Made by a program: the position numbers and the translations under genes | Assembly: GCA_028554795.2 (NCBI GenBank) | Contig: CM068838.1 | Coordinates: 125,929,928 to 125,993,927, forward strand | Reading direction: 5' to 3' | Length of the DNA: 64,000 nucleotides | From: Sinohyriopsis cumingii | Taxonomy: Eukaryota; Mollusca; Bivalvia; Unionida; Unionidae | Notes under the pieces: generated by a model | What the model was told of the DNA's origin: nothing | The model's database searches: none | Seen by the model: the letters and a program-made list of their open reading frames with translations, nothing else | Shown here: positions 19,552 to 27,406 of the stretch, one piece after another | How the letters are laid out: each line of letters opens with the position of its first letter | Position numbering within the stretch: position 1 is the first letter of the stretch

Positions 19552-20202
19552 TCATGAATAAATTTGATCGAGACCGATTCGATATCTACTACGCGGATCA
19601 TGAAGATTAATCGTGATGAAACCATGCGGTATTGCCTGGGCGCGGCTGAAGAAATTTTTAAATTTATTTATGTCCATATCGCCGTTGCACCAAGTCTGAT
19701 GAATATTTCTCAACGTGTGAGTATCGACGCCATTGAACACCGACAAAATATTACAATTGTCCCTAATTACTTTTGGAATTTGCGTATATCGCTGCGTCAC
19801 GTAAATCACATCGGTGTTCTTGTGTCGGCCACGCGAGAATATCCTAGCCGGATTAGTTTGCTTATCCAGCATAACATCATCGAATACAACAAGATTATTA
19901 ACATCGCCATCTAAATTTTCCACGGATGGGGTATCATTGATGTCTGTGATGAATTCTATCGTGCCTTCGTCGGTATTGTCGCTAAATTCTTTTAGTACCT
20001 GATAGCAACGCCGATCATCAACGGACGGTGCAACCAAATACAATTTGTCCCATTTTAGCCATCGCATTATCAAATTTAGTAACAATTGCGTCTTTCCAGA
20101 ACCGGACGGGCCAATAATTATCATCCTTATCGAATTCGGTAACACCGCGTTGTGTTTCGCTTGCTCGCGTCGCTTCGTGGCCGAAAAATCAATTACATTC
20201 AT
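19552..20202 (-). CDS. Element B packaging ATPase (FtsK/HerA, A32-like)
   Basis: DNA-packaging motor that would fill the capsid. 216 residues, a normal length for the family and intact. Walker A is GPSGSGKT at residues 31-38 and Walker B is LVVFDDV at about 104-110. A sensor-type segment DVIYVTQRYTQIPKVIRDNC follows, then the usual C-terminal Asn/Arg-rich part. The ATG at 20202 is 14 bp from the divergent DUF5679-like gene, so the two share a promoter region. The stop lies 3 bp from the left terminal repeat. By comparison the ATPase of Element A has lost everything after Walker B. Confidence 0.93.
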   Translation of the reverse strand: MNVIDFSATKRREQAKHNAVLPNSIRMIIIGPSGSGKTQLLLNLIMRWLKWDKLYLVAPSVDDRRCYQVLKEFSDNTDEGTIEFITDINDTPSVENLDGDVNNLVVFDDVMLDKQTNPARIFSRGRHKNTDVIYVTQRYTQIPKVIRDNCNILSVFNGVDTHTLRNIHQTWCNGDMDINKFKNFFSRAQAIPHGFITINLHDPRSRYRIGLDQIYS

Positions 20203-20216
20203 GTTACTAGAATATT

Positions 20217-20393
20217 ATGGATCTATATTGTGTTAAGTGTCGCACGCGCACAGCTACGATAAATCCAACCGAAATCGTCACACGCAATAACAGGAACGCA
20301 ATTGCAGGAGAACGCGAAGTTTGTAAGACACGCAAATTCAGATTTGTAAAAAAAAAAATAGAAGAACCGGAGGAGACATTACCGCCTCCATGA
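20217..20393 (+). CDS. DUF5679-like mini-protein (58 aa)
   Basis: A small gene from the ATG at 20217 to a TGA at 20391-20393 that overlaps the PLA2 start (ATGA). The protein begins MDLYCVKCRTRTATINPTEI and continues with an Arg/Asn-rich strand and VCKTRKFRF. That is the layout of the DUF5679 zinc-ribbon family seen in phages, giant viruses and some bacteria. The first C-x2-C is present. The second pair is reduced to a single Cys (EREVCK), so zinc binding may be altered. Function of the family is unknown to me. Its place in an overlapping operon-like run (this gene, PLA2, integrase) supports it being real. Confidence 0.72.
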   Translation: MDLYCVKCRTRTATINPTEIVTRNNRNAIAGEREVCKTRKFRFVKKKIEEPEETLPPP

Positions 20394-20725
20394 AAAATCT
20401 ACCTGGGCTGCCCTGGGCGAAATATCCCGGAGAAAAACATCTGCCAGGATACAATTACTGCGGACCTGGTACGAGGCTCGATATCAGACTCAACGATAAT
20501 AATCAACCAAATCCCGGCGAAGATCCAGTAAACGCCATCGATAACGCGTGTTACTATCACGATCTTGCGTATCGCAGCGGGGATTTACAACAAAGACATC
20601 TCGCTGATATTAGGCTAATTCATGCAATAGACGCGATTCCTGATAAAAGTTTCAAAGAAAAATTGGCAACTTGGTTGATAAAAGGCGCAATGAAAGGTAA
20701 ATTAGTATTCGGTGCTGGTAAATAA
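20390..20725 (+). CDS. Parvovirus-type phospholipase A2
   Basis: 111 residues. The calcium loop YCGPGT is at residues 23-28 and the catalytic His-Asp pair is in NACYYHDLAY (His57, Asp58), the pattern of the PLA2 domain in the VP1 unique region of parvoviruses. There it opens the endosomal membrane during entry by hydrolysing phospholipid sn-2 bonds. A Gly-rich end (VFGAGK) follows. Here it is a free-standing gene, overlapping the DUF5679-like gene by 4 bp and 2 bp before the integrase start. A packaged virion protein for membrane breach is the likely role (inference). No damage seen. Confidence 0.9.
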   Translation: MKNLPGLPWAKYPGEKHLPGYNYCGPGTRLDIRLNDNNQPNPGEDPVNAIDNACYYHDLAYRSGDLQQRHLADIRLIHAIDAIPDKSFKEKLATWLIKGAMKGKLVFGAGK

Positions 20726-20727
20726 TA

Positions 20728-21678
20728 ATGGAGCAGATATATTATTCTCCGCGAGGATTCTGGCGAGGAAAATCAGCAATTGCCAAACTCGCCAAGGCAG
20801 CAAAAGTAAAACAATCCACCGCTGAATCGTGGCTATCGAAACAGGCAGTCTGGCAAATTTATCTTCCTCCACCTAAGAAAATATCATATGCGAGTTTCTC
20901 TGTCAGCGTCCCTAATGAAGTCCATCAGGCTGATTTAATGTTTCTTCCTTACGATACCGTCGACGGAGTCACATACAAGTATGTGTTGACGGTTGTTGAT
21001 ATCGCTAGCAGATACAAGGAAGCAGAACCGTTATCGAATAAAACAGCAACGGAGATCGCTAAGGCGTTTAGCGAAATTTATTTACGATCCCCATTGACCT
21101 GGCCGAAGCTTCTCCAGGTTGATCCAGGTCGAGAATTTCTTGGTGCGGTTACTTCATTGATGAAAAAGAATAATGTTAAAATCCGTCGCGGTATTGTAGG
21201 TGTTCATCACAATCAAGCTATCGTTGAGAGATTCAATAAAACGCTTGCAGAACGATTATTCGGATACCAGTACGCGCGTGAATTTATTCAGGATAATCGA
21301 TCTCATGATTGGGTATCGAGGTTGCCTCATGTGATTAACGCACTAAATAACGAGACAACGAGAACAATAGCAATGAAACCCGCAATTGCGATTACAAAAC
21401 CGAATATACCCCTAAAGCGAGGTTCCACAATTCCGCCTGTGCTAGGTAGCGTCACGGTCCGGTATTTATATAAAGAAGGCGAGGCCGAAGGAGGAAGAAA
21501 AAGAGCAACTGATCCAAATTGGAGCGTTACAACACACAAAATATCAGCCGTAACAAGATCATCGGGAAGACCGGCAATTTATTTCCTAGATTCACTAGCG
21601 CCACAACGCGGATTTACCAAGGAGGAATTACAAATAATACCGAAAGATACTCAACTACCGCCAGCGTCATTAATGTGA
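20728..21678 (+). CDS. Element B retroviral-type integrase
   Basis: 316 residues, intact. The catalytic acidic residues are Asp69 (HQADLMF), Asp132 (LQVDPGREF) and Glu167 (QAIVERFNKT), with 34 residues between the last two. The N-terminal part (KSAIAKLAKAAKVKQSTAESWL) resembles the small helical head of Polinton integrases. The C-terminus is a basic beta-rich region (VTVRYLYKEG, PAIYFLDSL) with no chromodomain, unlike Element A. It joins the linear element to host DNA with a 6-bp stagger. Its 3' end overlaps the polymerase-helicase gene tail to tail by 28 bp. Confidence 0.93.
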   Translation: MEQIYYSPRGFWRGKSAIAKLAKAAKVKQSTAESWLSKQAVWQIYLPPPKKISYASFSVSVPNEVHQADLMFLPYDTVDGVTYKYVLTVVDIASRYKEAEPLSNKTATEIAKAFSEIYLRSPLTWPKLLQVDPGREFLGAVTSLMKKNNVKIRRGIVGVHHNQAIVERFNKTLAERLFGYQYAREFIQDNRSHDWVSRLPHVINALNNETTRTIAMKPAIAITKPNIPLKRGSTIPPVLGSVTVRYLYKEGEAEGGRKRATDPNWSVTTHKISAVTRSSGRPAIYFLDSLAPQRGFTKEELQIIPKDTQLPPASLM

Positions 21679-24623
21679 AACCGAATTCTACCTAACTGAG
21701 ATAATTTTCTTACTCTCGACACGGCTAAATAAACTAAATTTGACCAGGAAATTCTATCATCGACGATCCAAACTTGGCCATCCACGGTTAATCCCTGCGA
21801 TGAATGTATCGTTGTTGCGTAGCCTAGTTTCCATGGTGATCTTTCTGCGTTTATCGCGTCATTGACAAGATTAATATCAACAAGAATAATATCATTCAGT
21901 ACCAAGATCTTTTCCTCTCCGCAGGGTAAAGTAACACTAATATTTTGTTTCCTGGTATCAGCGGGCCTGTAACACAACGGCACCTGCAATGTTGGAAATT
22001 TCTCGCAATGAAGCTTGAATAACATTTCCTGAATAACATCACGAACAATTTTCCTACCAGCAACAATCAGATGATCGGGACGCCACAAATTTAGAAAAAT
22101 ATCCATTGGAGTCTCGTCGATTATTTTTCTCATCACATCGCATTGAAACTTATTCGGTTGTAATCGAATTAATTTTTTGAATTCAGTCAGTAAAATATCA
22201 TCGGATCTATAATCGGCGTCGATTTCCTCATAATAGTCAACGAAATTCCTGAGCCATTCGTGAGGAGATTCTCCATCAATAGGATCAGGCTGGCCATGAT
22301 CGCCGCACATTATCACGGCTGTATTTTTCTCCTCCAGCCAGATCAGGAAAGATTTTAATACAACTAAATTTACTGTGCAAATTTCATCAAATATTATAAT
22401 TTTGTTGATATATTTATTTCCCATACGAGCCGAATCCCACAATCCACCGCTGTATTTGAAATAACTATGATAAGTACCAGAATCAACGCCGCGTTGTCTT
22501 ATTTCTCGCGCTAATCTGTGAGTTGGAGTCAGCACTATCATATCAGATTTCGCAAATAAATTTATCGCTCGCGTTGTTTTACCGCTACCACCAGGACCAT
22601 TTAGGTAAACGAATTTGTTACGCGAAATCGGGTCAAATGCGGATGCAGCCGTTGATATTTCCTCAAATTTATCTCGATGAAATTTATCGCAATCTTCGAC
22701 ATCGGCGTCCTCACAATAATCTAGAATATCTTCGTTTTTTATCCTCCAAGTGCCCCAAGAGCCGTCGGAGATTAAATTTTCTAGCCTATGCTGATATTTC
22801 TTATCGATATAAAACGAGTCCGTTGCGACCCTTACCGCGATATCAGAAAATTTATTTATCATCGACAGTAAATTTATGCTCACATAAGCTAGCATCGAAG
22901 ACCTCAAATGCGTATACTGCGCTGATTCTCCGTCGAGATAGCTAATTACGGTACCCAACTTTACTCCGTCAATGATAATATTCTCTCTGTTGCAGAATAT
23001 TCCTCGCGATACCGTATCGGCAATAATAAAATCCATTTCGGCATCGTTGATAAACAACCTAGCGTGTCGGTGTTTATGATCAACGGATCCCCCTTGAGTA
23101 AATTTTCCAATTATTTTTCTTCCAATATCCTTCGCGTTTTCACAGTCCGTCGGTAGCCACACCTTAGTTTGTTTTCTATACGATATAATTGCCTCGCTCA
23201 CTGTCGACGATACTAACATTGACGAATCTAGCATATACCTCAACAACACTATAGGGACCCATCTGCGTTGAGAGAAATGCCGACCAAACCAAATATAACA
23301 AATTTTATGTAAATTTTCAGCAAACTCAAATGAAGTTACATAAGCGAATCCGGTCATAACAAAATCTGGCAACGGTCCGTTAATTGCCACTCTCGTCATC
23401 TCGCTGGTGGGATGGCCAAATTTAGCAAAATAATCCGCACAATCGCCGTATCCTAGGAAACTTCCAGGATAGCACGCGCTCATATCAACGGATATCATAT
23501 CTTCGAAATAATATTTGGTATTCCACAATCCGCCATGGCCGTACTCGATACAACTAAGTTGAATATCAGCGAGGTATTCGTTCCTTGTAGGTTTCCACGA
23601 ATTTCTTTCTCTGGCAGCGTGAGCAGCAACAGACGGAACCGTAAAACAATTTGTCAGTAACTGATCAGGATTTGACGAATATTTCACCGCGATATTTTTC
23701 ATCGATTCATGCAATTTTTCATCACGGTAAATATCTCCTCGAGGCAAGATAAACTGATCATATTTTTCTTCACTCGAGAATAACCAAACTGATATCGGAT
23801 CAGATGCGGCTAATATTTTGATATATCGGAACATAGCATCAGAATTATCCTTTGCGCCTTCCACAGGATAAAATTTAACAACCCGATCTCGCGGGAATAT
23901 CATTACCGACTGCGACCACGCATGTGAATTATGATCAACAATCTCGATTGGTACTCCTCGAGATCTATATGGCGACGAATATAATATTTCTCCCGATAGT
24001 GTTTTCACCGTGATAGGAAATTTAAGTTTCTTGCTCAACACAGCAACATCGTCAATCGATGCGCCATCAACAACTGTCTTCGCCCACGCGTTAATTTTAT
24101 CCAACCTCAACTGAGTCAATCCAGATCCACGACGAGCGTTTTTCATGTGCTCGATAACACGCTCGGCAACGCAATTTATCATCGGTGATTCTTTCATCGC
24201 AGGTAGATTTTTCACATCCGGGTTGTTATTTAGCCGATAAATTCCATAGACAACAGCGCTAGAAGGATACGCCCTGGCATAATAAGGACCATCGATTCCC
24301 AATAATAATCCTGGCTTCGAATTTTTATCAAGAACGACGTTTTTCTTACCGCCACGCACGGGATCTCGTTTATCGCGAATAATCCAAGTGTCGTCAGGCA
24401 TTTGTGCAATAAATTTTATTCCAAAGATAAATCGTTCTTCCTTATGTTCGGATTTTATATGCTCGATTATCTTCTTGGCCCGTTCCAGATTCATCGTAGC
24501 GTCAATAGTGTTAGTTTTCCATGTCGACCAAACATGAATCGCTCCATCATCGAAGAATTCCTTCTTGGCACGATCAACCTCAGGTATAATATATTCTGCC
24601 TCATCAAGATCAAATGTATCCAT
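21651..24623 (-). CDS. DNA polymerase B-SF1 helicase fusion (990 aa)
   Basis: One uninterrupted frame from the ATG at 24623. Residues ~145-240 hold a conserved-looking N-terminal region (INCVAERVIEH, DDVAVL, IVDHNSHAW). Polymerase palm: YGHGG (361-365), motif A SVDMSACYPGSF (Asp380), a divergent motif B-like IGRKIIGKFTQGG (~500-512), motif C VATDSFYI (Asp602). No DxE-type exonuclease motifs are seen upstream. Residues ~670-985 form a superfamily 1 (RecD/Pif1-like) helicase: Walker A GPGGSGKT (676-683), IIFDE (743-747), CGDHGQPDP (773-781), TIHSSQGLT (938-946) and YLAVSR (965-970). It would replicate and unwind the element's DNA. Divergent from 24657 across 33 bp. Confidence 0.9.
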   Translation of the reverse strand: MDTFDLDEAEYIIPEVDRAKKEFFDDGAIHVWSTWKTNTIDATMNLERAKKIIEHIKSEHKEERFIFGIKFIAQMPDDTWIIRDKRDPVRGGKKNVVLDKNSKPGLLLGIDGPYYARAYPSSAVVYGIYRLNNNPDVKNLPAMKESPMINCVAERVIEHMKNARRGSGLTQLRLDKINAWAKTVVDGASIDDVAVLSKKLKFPITVKTLSGEILYSSPYRSRGVPIEIVDHNSHAWSQSVMIFPRDRVVKFYPVEGAKDNSDAMFRYIKILAASDPISVWLFSSEEKYDQFILPRGDIYRDEKLHESMKNIAVKYSSNPDQLLTNCFTVPSVAAHAARERNSWKPTRNEYLADIQLSCIEYGHGGLWNTKYYFEDMISVDMSACYPGSFLGYGDCADYFAKFGHPTSEMTRVAINGPLPDFVMTGFAYVTSFEFAENLHKICYIWFGRHFSQRRWVPIVLLRYMLDSSMLVSSTVSEAIISYRKQTKVWLPTDCENAKDIGRKIIGKFTQGGSVDHKHRHARLFINDAEMDFIIADTVSRGIFCNRENIIIDGVKLGTVISYLDGESAQYTHLRSSMLAYVSINLLSMINKFSDIAVRVATDSFYIDKKYQHRLENLISDGSWGTWRIKNEDILDYCEDADVEDCDKFHRDKFEEISTAASAFDPISRNKFVYLNGPGGSGKTTRAINLFAKSDMIVLTPTHRLAREIRQRGVDSGTYHSYFKYSGGLWDSARMGNKYINKIIIFDEICTVNLVVLKSFLIWLEEKNTAVIMCGDHGQPDPIDGESPHEWLRNFVDYYEEIDADYRSDDILLTEFKKLIRLQPNKFQCDVMRKIIDETPMDIFLNLWRPDHLIVAGRKIVRDVIQEMLFKLHCEKFPTLQVPLCYRPADTRKQNISVTLPCGEEKILVLNDIILVDINLVNDAINAERSPWKLGYATTIHSSQGLTVDGQVWIVDDRISWSNLVYLAVSRVRKLSQLGRIRFHINDAGGS

Positions 24624-24656
24624 TATTATATTTTAGACAAATGTTTAAATTATATA

Positions 24657-24944
24657 ATGCAATGCAAATGGATACCAATCGGATCAACAAAATCATGCGA
24701 CAAATCCTGCAGAGGCGAATATTGTGGCGCTCATATATATGCAATTCGACGAGGCAGTAAAGGACCACAACGGTGTTTAGTTTGCCAAGTTGGCACGCGA
24801 GGAAAGACTCGATTGTGTTTATCCTGTGGAGGGAAAAATTATCGGGAATTGCTCAGATATTACAAAAAGAAATCTTCCTTGGTGATAACATGCGAAGAGG
24901 ATTACATTAATCGATTCAAGGCAAATTATGATTTAGACAGATAA
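24657..24944 (+). CDS. Cys-rich putative zinc-binding protein (95 aa)
   Basis: Best start is the ATG at 24657 (MQCKWIPIG), because the upstream part of the frame lies in the divergent polymerase gene. It has a run of paired cysteines: CDKSCRGEYCGAH, CLVCQVG, RLCLSCGG, suggesting two or three zinc sites, then a Lys/Tyr-rich helix. I recall similar short Cys-rich proteins in other virus-like elements but cannot give a family. It precedes the HNH gene by 10 bp, in the same direction. A nucleic-acid-binding or regulatory role is possible. Confidence 0.65.
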   Translation: MQCKWIPIGSTKSCDKSCRGEYCGAHIYAIRRGSKGPQRCLVCQVGTRGKTRLCLSCGGKNYRELLRYYKKKSSLVITCEEDYINRFKANYDLDR

Positions 24945-24954
24945 TTATTATATA

Positions 24955-25515
24955 ATGGAAATGAAATCAACGATTCCTGCAATGAAAATCACGCACGAGT
25001 ATAAATCTCATCCTACGATCATGGGATACGAGGCATCATCGGATGGTACCGTCAGACATATCAGAACGAAGAATCTTGTTGGTAGAGTTGATAACAGTGG
25101 ATATCTTAAATTTTCAGTCGGCGAGAATAAAAAAATGAGAAAAATGAGTTATTACAATCACAGGTTTGTATACGAGTGCTATCACGGACCAATAGAGATT
25201 GGCCTTGTTATCGATCACATCGACGGAAACAAACTCAATAATAAACTATCCAATCTACGCGCAGTGTCTCAGAGTGAAAATTTAAGATCCGGCAATACCG
25301 GCGGCGCACGATCAGCTAAGGCCGTCAAATCGATAAATCAGGCAACAGGCGAGGAGATGATATTCGAATCGATGAGCGCCGCTGCGAAATATTATAAAAT
25401 TAATTCAGCATCGGTACGACATGCAGCAGAAAAAAAATACAGGGCGACGTTTTCATATGACCTCGGTGAATGGATCGAATTTTACTATATCCCAATAATA
25501 TTCGACGAAGAATAA
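24955..25515 (+). CDS. HNH endonuclease with NUMOD-type modules (homing type)
   Basis: 186 residues. Residues ~20-60 (IMGYEASSDGTVRHI, GRVDNSGYLKF) look like a NUMOD4-like substrate-binding segment. Residues ~66-110 carry the HNH_3-type core: HRFVYECYHGPI, VIDHIDGNKLNNKLSNLRAV. Residues ~125-165 (SMSAAAKYYKINSASVRHA) resemble a NUMOD1 helix-turn-helix. This layout is typical of free-standing homing endonucleases of phages and giant viruses, which cut DNA at long sites. Here it is in an animal provirus, tightly packed between two small genes, so a role for the element itself is also possible. Confidence 0.87.
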   Translation: MEMKSTIPAMKITHEYKSHPTIMGYEASSDGTVRHIRTKNLVGRVDNSGYLKFSVGENKKMRKMSYYNHRFVYECYHGPIEIGLVIDHIDGNKLNNKLSNLRAVSQSENLRSGNTGGARSAKAVKSINQATGEEMIFESMSAAAKYYKINSASVRHAAEKKYRATFSYDLGEWIEFYYIPIIFDEE

Positions 25516-25540
25516 TTGAATATTACAAAATTAATATAAC

Positions 25541-25918
25541 ATGAATGAACAAACCATAAGCAATATTATCGAAGCCATCGATGACCTGAGAAAAAAAAAT
25601 ATAAATCTTCCATCGGAGTTGGACACGAATAAAATCCGATCCGAATTCGAGGCGATTGTTCAGGGGAAACTTGAATACAAATACACGCTACCATCCGAAT
25701 ACAAATTAATAAAGAAAATTCAGATTGCGATGTATCAATCACTTGCGACAGTCAGCGATGATCGCATCGAGGATTTTGTTAAATTATCGACGCTAGTGGA
25801 GAAAGCTAGATTGATTTTATCAGAAGCATACGAATCAAAAAAAATTACAAGCTCGCGCATCAGACAACTGAAAAAACTTGTCGAAGAGAGCAAGGCCAAG
25901 GAAATTTCTGATCCTTGA
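25541..25918 (+). CDS. Unknown helical protein (125 aa)
   Basis: No family recognised. The start MNEQTISNIIEAIDDLRKKN lies 25 bp after the HNH stop. The protein is Lys/Glu/Ile-rich and appears wholly alpha-helical, with two or three likely coiled-coil stretches (RIEDFVKLSTLVEKARLIL, RQLKKLVEESKAKE). It is the last gene of the plus-strand group and faces the minor capsid gene across a 122-bp convergent gap. Confidence 0.6.
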   Translation: MNEQTISNIIEAIDDLRKKNINLPSELDTNKIRSEFEAIVQGKLEYKYTLPSEYKLIKKIQIAMYQSLATVSDDRIEDFVKLSTLVEKARLILSEAYESKKITSSRIRQLKKLVEESKAKEISDP

Positions 25919-26040
25919 ATCTTCCTGAAGAAATTCCACAAAAAAACAAAAATTAAAAAAATATATTAATTTTGAAAATTTCCCTGGATTTTATTTATTT
26001 TTTTGGCCCATTTTTCCCTGGCAGACAGATTCGAAGATTC
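25919..26040 (-). terminator. Convergent intergenic gap with polyadenylation signals
   Basis: Between two convergent genes. On the minus strand two overlapping AATAAA words lie at 25990-25999, 40-50 bp past the stop of the minor capsid frame at 26041. No clear AATAAA is seen for the plus strand. Confidence 0.55.
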
Positions 26041-26892
26041 TCACGATCTTACCAGCAGATTGATACTTAATGTTTCTCCGCGGATATCAAGCAAATTTCC
26101 GTCTTGATTCGTTAGTTTGAAATTTATTCTTGATAATAATCGATTGTGGCATCGCAGATAAAACGGATTTACTGGCTCTTTTATTATCAAATAACCTGGA
26201 GAGACGTTAGGTGAAAACGAATACAAGATAAATCCCTGCTGCGCCTGATTTGACTCTGACGAATCAACATTGTAGCTGCCTTCGACAACATCCGCGTGAA
26301 GATAAATCGCGATAACTTCTGTTATATTAACGATACCAGGTGAAATATGCCGTCCTTGCCCCACTCCGTCGTTGTTATGCTGCAAAATCGATTCTGCTTG
26401 TAATTTTTTCTTAGTCCACGCATCGTGTAATTTAGGAAATAACTTATCAGTGGTATCAGTGACAAATTTTCTCATTTCATTAACGTTATAACCAGGAAAT
26501 TTGTAACTTAGCAGTGTCCTCTCGGTTAAGTTATGTCTTTGCATGAATGCCGTAATAATATAACCAATACCAAAAACAGCGCTGTTTTGTATATTTTCCG
26601 TCGCTAGGTTGTTAATGAGTTCCATATCAGCGGCTAATTTATTTATTCGCTCTACTGTTATGGTAATTTCGTTACATGAAGTTTGCACGTTAAATATGCA
26701 CTCCTGGAAAAAATGATCTAATAATTTTTTTTGTTTCTCGTATTCGTTAATAATTTCACCAAACAATAATTTGATACCATCCTCGAACAAATGCAGCATA
26801 TACACAGAACCTGAAGAAAAATCGAGGCTTTCTTTCATTTTTTCATATTTATCGATGTAGTCCAAGTTGATTCCGTGATAGTTTTTTTTCAT
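26041..26892 (-). CDS. Element B penton-like minor capsid protein, C-terminal part with helical insert
   Basis: 283 residues. The last ~95 (TEVIAIYLHADVVEG, FILYSFSPNVSPGYLI, INFKLTNQDGNLLDIRGETL) are the C-terminal half of a single jelly-roll vertex protein. The first ~180 residues are alpha-helical (KMKESLDF, EYEKQKKLLDHFFQE) and look like a domain inserted in the jelly roll. The frame overlaps the preceding one (26849-27406), which holds the N-terminal half, by 44 bp in a +1 relation at an eight-A run. Either this ATG (26892) is used for a separate protein, or the two are read as one by frameshifting or transcript slippage. Confidence 0.75.
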   Translation of the reverse strand: MKKNYHGINLDYIDKYEKMKESLDFSSGSVYMLHLFEDGIKLLFGEIINEYEKQKKLLDHFFQECIFNVQTSCNEITITVERINKLAADMELINNLATENIQNSAVFGIGYIITAFMQRHNLTERTLLSYKFPGYNVNEMRKFVTDTTDKLFPKLHDAWTKKKLQAESILQHNNDGVGQGRHISPGIVNITEVIAIYLHADVVEGSYNVDSSESNQAQQGFILYSFSPNVSPGYLIIKEPVNPFYLRCHNRLLSRINFKLTNQDGNLLDIRGETLSINLLVRS

Positions 26893-27406
26893 TGCTGATA
26901 AAATCTTCTTTTTTTGGTTCTGGCGTTATTATCTCCCCGGGTGGAATTTCAGGCCAACCCAATACGGTCCTAATCGACGAATGATAAATATCTACCATGT
27001 AAGGTGATGATACCTCGATGATCGACGATAGTGTTGGTTCATGTGAGGATATCTTTATTCCTGGAGTAGCATCGCCGGTTATATTTGATATCCTGCTGGT
27101 AAATTCCTTATCCAGCTGCTCAATTTCGTAACTGCCTGTTGGTATACTAACAGTGAACCAATCGGGAGATCCATCGGCGCGTTTTTTATTAGCGATAACA
27201 AGTGAATTGTTTGACAATAATTTACCAAATGATTTTGATCTGATATTAGGCCAGCTGTTGTAGACACGCAGCTGCGTTAACGCAATTTCTTTGACGCTGA
27301 TTGGTGTTGGAAAATTAATGCTAAATTCAGGTTTGGTGGAGCTTAACGATATTAGTGTTGTTGTCGGCGGTGTCGTGTTTGTCACGATCTGAGCTAGTTC
27401 GGACAT
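26849..27406 (-). CDS. Element B penton-like minor capsid protein, N-terminal part
   Basis: 185 residues from the ATG at 27406. The segment FPTPISVKEIALTQLRVYNS followed by DWFTVSIPTGSYEIEQLD is the typical start of a Polinton minor capsid jelly roll. The frame ends shortly after an A-run (26878-26885), past which homologous capsid sequence is in the next frame (26041-26892). The first 80 bp overlap the end of the membrane protein gene. Considered alone it would lack half the fold, so I think the two frames make one ~450-residue protein or derive from one. Confidence 0.75.
   Translation of the reverse strand: MSELAQIVTNTTPPTTTLISLSSTKPEFSINFPTPISVKEIALTQLRVYNSWPNIRSKSFGKLLSNNSLVIANKKRADGSPDWFTVSIPTGSYEIEQLDKEFTSRISNITGDATPGIKISSHEPTLSSIIEVSSPYMVDIYHSSIRTVLGWPEIPPGEIITPEPKKEDFISNEKKLSRNQLGLHR

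Noticed and set aside
22523-22945. 140-codon plus-strand frame opposite the polymerase
   Set aside because: Antisense shadow of a strongly supported coding region, with no domain.
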